64,000 nt of DNA from Saccharina japonica (Eukaryota; Sar; Phaeophyceae; Laminariales; Laminariaceae), in NCBI GenBank assembly GCA_008828725.1, contig MEHQ01000877.1, positions 141,639 to 205,638 of the forward strand, given 5' to 3'. Below the pieces are notes generated by a model. That model made no database searches. It was not told where the DNA came from and worked only from the letters and a program-made list of their open reading frames with translations. Positions within the stretch are counted from its first letter, which is position 1. The number at the start of each line of letters is the position of its first letter. Below are positions 49,281 through 62,900 of the stretch, piece after piece. Made by a program: the position numbers and the translations under genes.

Positions 49281-52200
49281 GAGAGACGGGGCGCCTGACC
49301 AGCGTTAGGGTAGCGGTAGTAGACCTTGATACTGCTGGCCTTAATTTCGCCTGAAGGATTGTGTAGCTCACCCACTATTAGCAGATTTTGAGATAGAAAA
49401 TGAAAGCTACGAGTACACCTGATGCACAAACCCGTGGGGGTGGGTAACGTCACCCATCTCAACGCACTTTGAGAAGCATGTAAGCTAAGCCGGGTGCTCT
49501 GTCCCGTGGGGGGAGTAGGTATCTGACGAAACGTAACATACTTCGACACTATATGTATTGGGGTGTACCTGGTAGAGGTTTGAGGGTTGAGAAGCTTCTT
49601 CCGATTGTGATAAATGTAGGGCTCAGACGCGGTGCACCCCATCGATCCCGTACGTAGCCGGTATCTGAGGGAGCACTTTCGTATCAGTTTGTGGTGGTCG
49701 TTCTTGTTTTGCGCGAACGGTGATGCTGCGCTTTCGATCAAGAACGGGGCAAAGCAATCCATCGAAATGGAGTTGAACAAGAGCCGAGAGGGGTTACAGG
49801 CGGGCGGGCAGGTAGCCCGTAGCCTGTACGTATACTATTGTGTGTTTTTGACGTGAACGGAGAGGAACAGGCATCAAGAGGGCATTGCAGAAGAGGTGAA
49901 GTTGGCGTGTATAGGTGAGGGGGGGGAGGTAGATAGTCGACCCGGATATTGATGGAGCAAGCACAATGAAAGAAACGCCGAAGCGTATGGAGGATGAGGT
50001 GTCGGAGAGGGACGGGGAGGATCGGGGGCTTACGCAATGCCCGACTGCCGTGTTCTGAACGAGGTTTGCCTGCACTTTTATCTTCGTGCCTGTCGTGTAC
50101 AAAGCAAAGAAAAGAAGGTCCACATGATTTTTTCAGCTTTCGGTTGCTTGAAAGCAATACCGCTCACCCCGGAGAACGGGGGCAAGCGGGGTCTATGAAA
50201 CGGTCTGCTGTTGGCAGGGCGATATACCGCATGAACCCCTCCGAAGCGAAGCCAAATGTTGGAAGGCCTACATGGTGATGGCAGATCATGCGCAGATTTT
50301 TAAGGCACGCGCTACCTAGAAGGTTGAGCAGATCGCACGTTGCGCGTTCTAGGTTGTTGTGCATGCGAGGCCTACGCAAAGTATAGGCACGGGCGGGTCT
50401 AGCGGGATACGCACTCGGCGTGGGCCGGGGTCGCAGGTCTCGAAAAGGAGTTGCAAAATATTGAAGAGGCTGTATATGAGAGGGTCGACGGGAAGCACGT
50501 ACGTACCGAAAGGGCGTTGAAATAATTAGTAGAGGCTATATGTCTGAGAGGGGTTGAGCCATAAGCAACTTCAGAGCATTTCTCAGAGTTTTCGCGCAAG
50601 TTTCAAGCGCGGTACTACCTACGAATGACGGCCGATGATCTGGCACTCTGAAGCCGCCCGTTAGAAATATCGCTAACTGCGCAAGACAGGGAACTGGAGG
50701 GCGTCGGCTAAACGAGAGAAAAAAATAAAGAATGCATCAAACCCAATACAGATAGTGATTTCACGCGCAGGTTCGCGTCCTGCCGACAACGCCATTAGTA
50801 AAGGCATATTATGTCTGTTGGGCTACTGGTGAAAGGCTAACCGATTACCTACCCAATCCAAGTCTTATAAGACTACGTAGATAGCCAAAAACGAGATTGC
50901 TGCTGCTGATACCTAACGTACATAAGTGAGTTGTCAGGTATGGTATTGAGGGCTGTACCCGATGAGAACAGCTGCTACTTGACCTCTGTCGAAAATAGGA
51001 ACCCACATCATGACTATCACTGCTGTAGCCTATATATGTTACCTCGCACGCTGAGACACACACACAGCAGCAACAACAGCAGCAGCAACAGTAGTACAGT
51101 AGCAACGCAACGAACAGTAACACTATGGGTAAACTAAGAAGACTATACGAGTGCGTATACCGGGATAGATGACCCGCAGCAGCTTCGACCTCCGCTGGAC
51201 GCCACGTACCATAATATCATTGGGAACAGTTCTTGCTACTGCTACTGCTACTGCATGCAGTGTGCAGATAATAACAGGGATGCAATCCTAATCTTTGATT
51301 TATATAGAAATGAGTTCGAGGCTTGTTTCAATTTTCCTGGTATGTGATATGGCAAAAGTCATTCATCTGTAGGATGGTATAGTTGTAGTGTAAATATAAA
51401 GTGCATGACGCCTTCCAAGTCTCCAACAACGAATGCCTACGAATGTTATTCGAGGAAACCTTTTCTAAAATTTTATTCCACCACTAACCACTATTGGTAG
51501 AGACTGAAGAAATTTCCGAAATATATATGGATCACGAATTTTCGGCGAAATTTTCTTGCTCGAACTTTCCCAGAAATTACTAACACTTTTCCATGAGAAA
51601 TAGTTCGTAATCGAAATAATTTCCAATTATTTTCTTGGATCTTTCCGAAACCATTGTTTGAGAAAAAGCCAGTACGCAGAGCTGAATTTACGCCTTCTTC
51701 GTAGGTCGGCTAGCTCCGTGTTCTAAAACTAAAAAAGAGAAAGCCGGCGTTTGCTGTAAAGGAGGGCCACTTCCGAGATGCGCTGTGAGTGCCTTGTGCG
51801 CACGCGCATCTTGACGGCCCCTGAGCCGTACCAAAAGCGGCAACCTGTGGCACCCCATCTCCATCGTCTGCGCGGCTACAAGAGTTGCACTTCGCGACAT
51901 GCATGCGTTTCCAGCTGAAAGGCGTGACGAGAGGGAGAGGGACACACACGATATATCTGTCTGTGCGAAACCCGGACGGATCATCTGTGTCGTGCGGCGA
52001 TAGGCACGAACGAGGAAGTTGTGCTCCGATTGGGGGGTAGAACTGTTTTCGACTGCAGTAGTTTGCGACCGGCCGGGCTGCTTGACCCGACACCCTCGGA
52101 GTACCATAAGCGGAACAACTCAATAATATTCGTGAAATACCTCGCGTTTCGCCTTGTTGATCTCAGGTCGCCCTTTCATTTTTTTTTAATAACTTTTTTT

Positions 52201-53870
52201 CCAAATCAGCTTTTGGGTGACTTACTTGCTATTAGCATGGAGAACCTCAAGTGAGGACACTAGGGAACTGATCAGGTACGGCCCTCGCCGTAGCAGGTGT
52301 TTCGATGATACCTCGTACCAGAAATATTACGTACCTGGTATGTGATTTGTATTTTTTTGGCATGCCTCTATTACTCCATGGTTGAGATTTTATATCTGGT
52401 TACACGGACGAGTAGTTCCAATCGGTCCTTCGGGTTTTTGGGGCGTGAGGTGTATCGAAGAGCTCCTTTTTCGCGTAAGCCGAGGACCCTCCGCCGTTCT
52501 CGTTAAATACCCCCCTCACTATACGAAAGGTGTCACCTGTCGACGGAGCTTCGCACGACGGAGAGTCATGTTTATTAGACGGTATTCGGCCACCAGGCTA
52601 CCGGCAAAGACTGTAGGCAAACCAAATGCTCACCACGAGCACGCCGTTCACAATGCTGGTGTTTGTGCATCTTATGGCTGATGCGGTTCAAAATGGGGGT
52701 GTTTTGTATTGGCAAGCGCAAGCTGGGGGGAGACACGACAAAGCCACCGCTGCCAATGCCCGCAAAGCTGATCCCACCGTTGCATTGAAGTGCACTACAG
52801 GACACACGACTTGTCGGAGAGAGTAGGTACCAAATAGTCGAAAACCTACATTCCCAGGGGTATCTGTTTCACTTTTTTTACGAAGTACCGAATATCGGCG
52901 AACCTAACATACCCCGCAATTCCAGAGTTTTGTCGCACATATTAATATCTAATTTGCTGAATACGTACCTGAGCTAGTTAGACTATCACCCACTCGCGCA
53001 TATTGTCTGCACCTCGTAGTGCATGCATAGTTGTACCGGGTACCTGGTATGGACTTCGTGGCTCACATTCCAACATTGGATGGTACACGAGCTTGCTTTT
53101 GCATCCGAGGACTTGCGCTCGCGTCCTGTTACCCCAGTGTGCATTTCGCTCTTTGAATATATCGACGGGGACGGCGAACGTGACGCGAGGCGGGCGCCGG
53201 GGGAGACACTGGGTCAGTGAGGGGGGCTGGCCTTGTCCGGGTGGAGTTGGTGCCGGGCTGGTAGACAGAGAGGCGTCGAGCGTGCCGTGCCACCAGCTCG
53301 TCCCTCGATATTTCAAAAGGAGTTCGAGTCCTTCCCCAAATAATTATCACACGGTCGTTGCCGATTAAGCGCATAGCGGAAGGTCTTAAATTATTGCTAT
53401 ATTTCCGACGGAAATCCTAGGAAATAGAAACAACCTCTGCGCAAACACCCTTCTCGTAAATATGGTTTTGTGTTTGTCCGCTATACTGTACCGGCCCCGC
53501 CCTGGCATAGTTTGGGGTACCCACTTCAGTATGGAATCATTTGCTAGCCCCTGCTACTGAACCACTGCTGGGCATATCGTGCGGTAAAACTGGTGTTGTT
53601 GCTGTACCATGCTATCCGTCGCACCCGCCGCCGCTGCGTCGACCGCGCGCCCGACATCGCTCGGTCGACCGCGGCGACCTTGGGGCGCCTTCGTCAATCG
53701 CCCGCCGCCGCCACCGCTCGGTCGCTCGCCCACCGTCGCCCTTGTTACGCACTATGACAATAATAATAGTTTACAAAAAGCGCCAATTGTAAGACCGAAG
53801 ATGTGTACGTACCAGGTACACACCTCCAATATTTACACTATGGTATTATGAATATACTTCGAAATATATG
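49281..53870. other. Intergenic region between the two GDSL genes
   Basis: No gene supported. Short open frames (49738-50157 minus, 51688-52107 minus, 52382-52681 plus) overlap each other and lack domains. A CAG-like run is at 51064-51100. TACCTGGTA at 49566, 52333 and 53041, TACCAGGTA at 53810. An eroded family B-like segment may lie at 52010-52300. Confidence 0.5.
50697..50793 (+). pseudogene. Possible tRNA-like remnant with intact T arm
   Basis: GCAGGTTCGCGTCCTGC at 50767-50783 forms a perfect 5-bp T stem with a 7-nt loop and a B-box match. GGCTAAACGAG about 60 bp upstream could be an A box, and GGCGTCGG / CCGACAACGCC a partial acceptor. No good anticodon arm. Confidence 0.25.
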
Positions 53871-54406
53871 TATAAATAGAGCATGGCCTGAACCGAGCAG
53901 TTACATCAACCGAGCAGCAGAAGAGGCGACGCCCGCCGCGGTGGCTCCTACCTGCCGACTTCTAAGTATGGCATGGATAGCAAGGGACAACTATTTACAT
54001 AACACTCGTACATACCACACCTCTCGAATGTACCAGGTATACCCTATACTCCGTACATACACACCGCGCGCTCGCTACAGTAGTGTGATAGTGATAGCCC
54101 AGGACCTAAAGAAAATCCGCCCATGTTACACCCGGTCGGGATTGAGTACATTACAGGAGTTACAGCAACAACGGCAGAATTTTAGCGACTTTTCTCACAG
54201 CTTGGTTATAGTCTAGATTACGCTGCGCCAGCAAAGCGGTGAGAAGCGAGCAGCACCCATACCATATCACTCGTTGAGGTGTTGTATCCGAAGGTTTCGG
54301 GTGTACCTACACTACTTGTTGTGGCTTCCCCAAAGGACCAGATAGAGGTCGAGCGTTTAGAATCCCATAAACACTCTCTGCTGCTGGGCTCTGTCCTCCG
54401 ACCGAC
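53871..54406 (+). promoter_or_regulatory. Upstream region of GDSL copy 2, with TATA-like box
   Basis: TATAAATAG lies at 53871-53879, 536 bp before the ATG. The following DNA aligns with the copy 1 upstream region. TACCAGGTATA recurs at 54031, about 376 bp before the ATG, matching the copy 1 site. A start site about 30 bp after the TATA-like box would give a roughly 500 nt leader, so either the 5' UTR is long or the box is fortuitous. Confidence 0.4.
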
Positions 54407-54752
54407 ATGGAGAGAAGGGCGTTGCTGCTGGGCGCTACTGCTGGTGCCGCCCTCTTCACCGGCATCGTAGCTGGCTCGAGCGACGACTCGAATGCCCCGC
54501 GGCCACCATACTACAAGAAATGGCGCCAGAACCCCAAGGTTTGTCTCACGCAGAGCTACTCCATTTACCACAGTAGTAAGAAGTTTCATAGCTGTAGTGG
54601 TGGCAGTATACCGGTATAGCGTACAGTAGTAGTGGTACAGTAGTACATTCGTTTAGTGTATTGTAAGGCTTTCGTACCGAGTGGTCATGTATTGTTAGCG
54701 CGACGCAAGCAATACGAGTTGCCTCGACAGCAGCAGACCATCAACATATTGC

Positions 54753-54807
<55 letters not shown>

Positions 54808-56901
54808 CGACGACAACAACGACAGCTAAAACGACAGCAGCAGCTACCGTGCTGTATCTTCACCTGGAACCAAGCAATGCCGACGAAGCGTTCAGACGAA
54901 GAATGAAACTAAAGTAAACAACGGGTACGTACGAACACTCTCGATCTGTTTGCATCATGCTGCCGCCTGCTGGTAAAATATATAGGTACAAGTAACTCCT
55001 ACATTGCACGGGCTGGTGTCTTATGTTGTTGTTGTTGTTGTCTTCACAGTATAAACCGTGCCGGTCTCTCTATCCAGTTGTCTTCACAGTATAAACCGTG
55101 CTGGTCTCTCTATCCAGTACCTCCATCTGTCCGTACTAATCCAGCACTTGACACGGTCGATTCCCGTGGTCACAGGCTAACTTACCCCAAAAAGGTATAC
55201 TGAAATAAAAGTGGAACCCGGAGTACATATATCATAAAATATGCCAGCCACGAAGAAAGGCGGTGGCTTTGGGTCTTACTCCCTTCTGTTTTGTAGACAA
55301 CAAACGTGTACCACGGTACCTGTACTGTAGCATGCTTCCAGCCTGCGTATGGCTTCTAACAACGACCCAGGACATGTCACTAACGTACCTCCAGTCCGTA
55401 TGGGAATACGTTACATGTATGCGTGCTATTTGGCCGTTACTCAGTAGTACATATTTTAGGGGAGCTTACCACTTGTTCCCCGAAACTGATTCTGGTAGAG
55501 GGACACTGACTGTGTACGAGACGAACAGAACCGAGCCTGACCCCACCCCTCAGCCAACCAGATAGGTCCTATCAACCATTCATTGGTTAATAACAGCTCC
55601 ATTCGTTTCGTACACAGTGTGTGTCAACCACGTCAACCACAATAATACAGTAATGATCCCTCTAGGGTGCCTGTGTCCACCATATGCAGTAGTACTGTCC
55701 AATAAAAAAAGTGGTAAGCACGACGAGCTGGCTGATATGTTCGCTGGATCTCTATGGTTGGTCGAGGGGCCTCGCCGGAGCCAGCCTCGGAGAGCCTCGT
55801 TGCAGGCTCGCGGTGGTGAACTTGGCTTTAAACGCGATGTGGCTTTACTAGAGAAACGCGGTGTTCGCATCGTAACTTGTACATGTGGGCCTTGCTCCAT
55901 ATGCAATTCAGATCGGAAGAACCCATGCCGCCAGTGGCTGGGATAACTTCGTCCGTGGCGCCTAACGTTTACTTTTCCCCCTCGCTCGCTCTCTCTCCTC
56001 GCGCTTCTCTTTATATTGTGCTTAAATATATGTATGTGGCGCCGCACATTCTGATAGGTTTCCTCCGGGTGTACCATGATGAGCTGTTATGGTTGGATAT
56101 CCTTCTCCCTCTTTCGCGAAATTAATTAATCCCCACTACGAGCTCAAGTAGTTATTATTCTTCTCCCTCTTTCGCTAAATGGATACATAACAAATTCACT
56201 TGGTAAACCGTTCGGCGATCACAGCGTTCCAGGTTTGTTTTATGTTCTGACCATTTTGTAATGCGAGGTGTCGAAATTCAACCGTTCCGGCCACCCTCGT
56301 GACACAAACAACTGGTTGAATAGGCAACCGGTTCCACGGTCGGGTTTGCTCTTTTGAACACAACATGTACGTGTGGTGCGGTCTCGGTTGGCTTTCCTCA
56401 GGTAATAAAGTCCCGGTCAGCGCGCCCCTTTCGCTTTGGCATGCATGTATGTATGCGTGAGCGAATATAAGTGATGGTAGGCGTTCGCGAACAAACTTTT
56501 TTTCGACGTTTCAGATGGTTTATTGGGCTTCTATGTTGTCATGAGCTCAACACCGTGAGGCACCCGCCACTGTAAGGTAGAGCCCTGCCGATCAAAGGAA
56601 GACGAGGCCAACAGCGTACCCCCGTACCGACGTGTGCTACGGTCTACAGGTGCGCCATGATTTTCGTGAGGGTGGTCAGATGAGTATCTCTAGACCTGTC
56701 CCCAACCACTACTTTGGGAGGAAAATCAGAGTGCTGCATACCCGATGAATAATTCCATGGCCTAATATACAATGAAACCTATATCAACACAAGAGAAAAA
56801 AAACTCCGACAATTTTGGGTTAAAGAGCCACCACCGTCATTCGCTACTACTACTACTACTACTACTACTCCTGCTACTGCTGCTGCTACTACTACTACTA
56901 C

Positions 56902-56993
<92 letters not shown>

Positions 56994-59900
56994 ATACTAC
57001 TACTACGACTTCTACTGTTCGAAAATACATTGAGTGCGGTTGAAATAGAAAACAAACCACACACTCTTCCCACCACAACGTTGAAGTCCAAGCGCACGAG
57101 TACCGGATGCGTCTTTCTTCGTTCTGACACACTCAGCGCGGCACATGCGCGCGTCGTTTCCCCCTTAGATCGTCGTGTTCGGCGACTCACTTTCCGACGC
57201 AGGCAGGAGGTTTGACGCCCCGGCGAGCTTCGACTTCGACGACATCGGGAAGTATCCGTTCACCAAACTGTTCGAAGAGCCTGACAGCGAGGTGGGAAAG
57301 CACTTGGTCCCACTACTTCCTGTAAAATTTAGCAATGCTTTAGAGGGATGGCGGTTAATTTCCTGAGTCCGTTCCGCTATATCCCACACCGTAACACAGC
57401 TTCGGAGAGGTTTGTTCGCCGCATTTGACCAACGCTTATGTGCGCTACTGTAGTGATAAACCATTTTACCAGCGCGAACGTCAGACGAAACTGGCAGTTG
57501 CTATTTCCAGGGTATCCCACCCGACAACACCGAGTCAAAGCATTCCCATGGGATGAATGGCTTTTAAGACCACGCGGGTGTTGGACAACCGGTAAATATT
57601 GGATTGATGCCGACGCGTGCCACGATAGAGTCAGTAGTTGTCTCGATGAAATATTTCCTGAATAATCAGGGCCCTTAACCCAATCTCGTTGGTGTGACAA
57701 ATTTTGTTTTCGTCTTATAGGCAGGCCATGGAAATTGTTGATCCAGTAGAATTGTTCTATTTTTTTTCCCTTTAAAATCGGTTTCATGGTGAGGTTGTAG
57801 AACTCCTCGAGTGATCACCCTCAGCCCTCAGCAGAGAAATCGCGTGGCACCCCTACCGTAGCGCGTGTCTGCCTGTCCCCTTAGAGCGATTCTATCGGGC
57901 TAGTGTACGATGCCGGTCAAAATTAGCTACGCAGGGTGAGACATGGTGCGTATCACGCAACAATCAGTACATATTGCTTCGGACTGCCGATAACTAGGGT
58001 ACTCAATCGGCCGAAGGTGCTCTAAGCATCTGAAACCAACCCCCCCGGCCGTAGCCCTGGACCATACGCGGGGTATGGAGGGACGAGGTTGCGGGGAACG
58101 CCGTATCCACCCGAGCTCGCAAAAAACAAACAATATTGTTTGATACAGGGGGGGGAGGGTTGCAAGCCTTGGGCGCTCTCGACGGTGGCTGGGGAGCGAA
58201 GGCAAAAGCAAGGAAGACGCACGAGTTACGATACGGGTAGCAAGTGTGTATGTCGAATATGTTTCCGAAGGACGGGAAGTTATGTTTCGAGGTTCCATGA
58301 TTTTTCTTAAACCCCCAATTGAGGAATTATCTGTGACGTTGGAATGTCTGCTGTTTTTTTTTCGTTTTTTTAATTCATTTTGTATCGATATGTACTTAAG
58401 ACGTGGCAGTGATTGGTCGTCGGGCTGGACGTTCGGTGTTCTTAAGGTCAATGTGTTAGGGGCGACTTTTAGAACCTTTTAAGGAGCAGCCTCTGGTGTT
58501 TTCTCGGGTGTATCGCTACCGTATCATGTGTATCCCAAGTTTACCCCACGAGCGGCGTTGGGTGAGACCAGGCGTGTTCAGCGGCTCGGGGCCACTCACA
58601 CAGCAACTGCGACCTTGACGTATTAGCCCGTCGCGAGCGTTACAGCAGTAACGGCTCCTGCTTAGGGTATTTGCCCCGCCACATACACATTGGTCGCCTA
58701 CCCGAGAGGTATTACTCGGAGTAAACCCCCGTCTGCCATAGGTAGGGCGGAGTGACTTCGTGCCACCACCCGCCCCAGGGTTTGATTTTTAAGCCTTCGT
58801 CGCTCTCTAAACTACAGTAGGTGGAGCCTTCGAGGTCAGGTTGTGGATAGCAGTGACGTTTTGTCCTCGCTCCGACCCCGCCTGTATTTTCCTTGGGCAG
58901 ACAATGTTCAGGGCGTACCTCCCCGACCCTGGGTCCGTCACCAACGGGAAGGCGTGGCCAGGCTGGCTCAATGTGCCTAAGGTGAACATCATACACGAAG
59001 CCCTCCTTGCTCGTTGTTTCGTGTTGATGTGTGTTGCTGATTAATCATAACCCGAGCTCCGCTATCAACACCTTGTCAAAACCCACCGAGTGTAGTCAGT
59101 CTAACGTGCACGCTTTTATGACCAGCCGTGGCGATTTTGATCCCCTACTGTCAATATTAGATATTGTATCTCTTCCAGCCTAACGATTTTCCGAAGTAGT
59201 TTGTAAAGTCTAGGTATACAGTTCCTCCTATGAGAAGCCTCATCACGTAATGTTCTCGTGCTCCAACCGTTAACCACTTAATCTATATATTGGCGGAATG
59301 TGGGTGTGTGACATGGCGGGCAGGAGCTCAACTACGCTACGAGTTCCGGCACCGCCACCGACGCGTTCCGCTCTCGCGAATCCTGCACGGGGTACACTGG
59401 TGAAGGAGAAGCATTCCCTACAGGGGTGAGTGAGCGCAAAGGTAGCGCGGAGTATAGCCGGTGTATATTTAAGAGACACTAAGAAAGGCTTCCGCAGAGG
59501 CGGGATGGGAGTCATGTTTACGTTTTGATTGTTCAGCCGCTCACACCCACTCAACCGAGTGACTACCCGAGTTTCGTAGCTTTATTTGTTTTCGACTTTT
59601 CGCCAGGTTTCGCGGTATGCATCTCCGTCGGAGCGGTTGTTACGCTGCGTCCAGTAGCATATTGACGAATCTGAGTTTGAGCGGGGTCTAGAGCTTTTCG
59701 CCCCAGTGAACTATATAAGCGGTACTGGAAATAGTGACAGCCTCTCCCAACCGTTTTATAAGTCCATCGCGACCAACATAGCATGAGGACAAAGGATCAG
59801 TCTTACGAGCCGCTTGCACATGTCGCGAACAGGGCTAGCGATTGACAGTACCCTTTGGAGCATAAGTCGACGTCCCATAGCATGTTACATTATATGTCGG

Positions 59901-62900
59901 GCACAACAAAGTGTGACACCCTCCAGTCAAACACTGGGCGATGCCGTGGTGGATCGGACGCTTTCGACGGTGTAGAGGAACGCACCTACGCTGTCTTAGG
60001 GCTGTCGTTTCAGGAAGCATATTCATCCTATTAAGACCCAAAACTCGAGCTGTTTAAAAACACCTGTAAGTTTAACCACATGGGTGAGCGAATGAGACTG
60101 GGAATGTCAGCACACAAAAACCCGAAAACCAGACGACGTCGGGCAGTTCCTAAGCTAAGAAACAACCCGTGCTAAACGGTTGGGGTACCATAGCACTTTT
60201 GTGCACTAACATATTTTCAGAATGACGGGAGGCCTTAACCCATAATCGTAGGAAATGCCGTCTGTTTTTTCACAGATATGACCTTAAGTATACCTAAGCC
60301 ATGGGGATTTTCATCGGTTTTCACTTTAATTTTATCTTGAAATCAGTTTTGGACTTACTATTACTCTAGAGATCCTCAAGTGGACCACCCTCAGAGACAC
60401 AGGTGGTGCACCTCTACATTTTCACCATGCATGCGTCAAACATCCGGAAGTTAGGAACTCCAAGGCGAGAATAAAACCGCTCGTATATAGGACGCGTCAC
60501 CGTCCTCTTGTTCGCAGTCGCGGTGTGTCTCTTAAGTCGCGCACGCACGTTTCGAGCCACGTAGTCGTGACTTCGGCCAAGGGCAAACATCATATTCTAC
60601 AGCAGGCTCCATCCAGACGCATGCTACGATAGAGGTGCACCATGTTTTTGCCTTGGAAGGGTGGTCACTTGAAGAGCTGTACACCTCACCCCAAAGTGAT
60701 CATTAAGGGAGGAAAGTAAACGTGCTATCCGATTGAAAATCCCATGGCCGATGTAAACAAGGAACAATATTGCATCAAAATAATGACAATAATGACAAGA
60801 ATGACAATAATGACAATAATGACAAGAATGACAAGAATGACAATAATGACAATAATGACAATAATGACAATAATGACAATAATGACAATAATGACAGTAA
60901 TGACAATAATGACAATAATGACAATAATGACAATAATGACAATAATGACAATACTGACTATAATGACAGTCCGCCGATTTTGGGTTAAGGAGCTCGATCA
61001 TTCAGAAAGAATTTCAGCCAAAAAAAGGTATACCTCTATCGTAGCACGCGTCTCCAGCCTACCCGGAAATAGGAAATCTAGGCTCGGATTTCTGTCATAT
61101 GCCCGAAAGGTCCCTTATATACTTAGCATTCGCGTACCGTAAATACCGTTATCGTGGTACTTCTTGTGTTTAAAATCTCCAGTAGTGGTATTGTTGTGTT
61201 CCGGCCCATCGTGGCGGCTGAACTACGAGGTATGGCAAACACTACTGGTACGTTAAATAGGAGGTGCGTTCCGGCCCAAGCTTTAGTGATTGGCTGGGCA
61301 CCCCAGAAGCGAACATAATTTATCATACGAAACACCTAGACATTGGTCCTATGTCTTGGCCCGTACAACATTTTACACGGTCGAAGAAGTGTTGGATTCG
61401 CACTTGACTCATCCCACGGTAGGGACGCAGCAGGATTTTCTGAGCTCCTCACATGAGGAGCTCGATCTCTCACCCGAAACATGACTTTTCGGAAACATTC
61501 GTTCGCGCAACCCGACCAAAAACCTTTCAATGCGGTAGTCCAAAACAGATATAATACCAGTAACATATCCATAGTATCCGGTGATTACTCACATGTGAGG
61601 AGCTCAACCGGTCAGAAAATATGGAGCCAAAAAGTGGTACCCCTACCGTGGGATTGCTCACTTGACCCATCTAGAATCTAGACTTTCCGATGAAGATATA
61701 TTCCTAGCCTGTGTGGTCTATAGCTAAATGTTTCCGCGTGTCCATCTTAACAAATCTGCCTGTGGTTTAGCACAGGTATCCTGGGTTGAGCATGTACTAC
61801 ATACATTCCGCAGGCTAGTTTCTAGAACATGTGGATCGATATCTCTCCGACAGGGGCAACACTTCTCCATACTGAATTGGATTGAGACGTACCGCAGTGC
61901 TCCGCGTGTGTAATAACCTGAACAAAAAGGTACCCCCCGCCTACCATAACCTGGCGATACTCACCATCGCTGACCCTCACCGGGCGCTTGTGATACCGAA
62001 AACCTCATGTTGGCGTCGCCCGTTTTCTCCATCATCATTGCAGACCCTGAGCGAGCAAGTGACCCGGTACTTCAACGATATCGTCGATCACACGGATGAG
62101 ACCCTCGGTGAGCCAAGCCCAGCCCAAACGCGGCCGTGTATCTAATAGTGCAAGGGATTTAAGCGCGTTGCATATCGGTGCAACCGTTGGCTTGGGTGGC
62201 AAGTGTATTTGTAAAACAAAATGCAGGAATGGAGAGAGGTATAGGTGCATTCGGCTTGCTGTATGGCTTGATAATTATTGATTCTGTCCCGCGCTCAATA
62301 GGCCTGCTAAAATGGAACGCTGCGCACACCACGCCCGTCCCTATAAACCGAAACGCCTGGTTGAACGGAACAAGATCGAAAAGCCATAATGTGACGATAT
62401 CCTTGAGAATCCTAGGACGTGGAACTAACAATTAACATAAGTACCAGTACCCAACGCTACTGAACACAACCTCTCCCTCTTATCCCTCTTCCTTTTTTAG
62501 CATCCCCCAACATTTTGACTACGCCGCTGTTTCAAGGTTGCTCCTAGATCCACGCTGTCGTACACGAGATGCACCTAATAAGGTGTAGGTCGATTTTAAG
62601 TCCCACCCAAATACAAGTATTTCTAAAGTGTATGCTTAACACGTCGAACAACTGTTACAAGTAGCATGATATCTTGGGCCGGTCCTTAACCTGGTCACAC
62701 CTGGTTGTCTCGAGATTTTAAGTTAGAATATCCTCCGACGCATGCTACGATAGAGGTGCACCATGATTTTTCTGAGCTCCTCACTTAAGGAGCGTCATAC
62801 CTCACCGAAAAAAGGGTTTTGAAGGGAAATAAAAGTGCTGCCGGATGCGAAATCTCACGCCCGAGGTATAGTCTGAAACATTATTCGTCACAGAAATGAG

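Noticed and set aside
49738-52107. Intergenic minus-strand frames as genes
   Set aside because: Overlapping frames on the same strand, no domains, no splice support, no counterpart elsewhere in the window.
56772-57215. Leu-rich and Val-rich open frames overlapping GDSL exon 2 of copy 2
   Set aside because: CTA-repeat translation; the exon itself is read in another frame with a proper acceptor.
60624-61142. Open frames with repeated HCHYC or MTIMTI units
   Set aside because: Translations of the 9-bp minisatellite inside a family B element.
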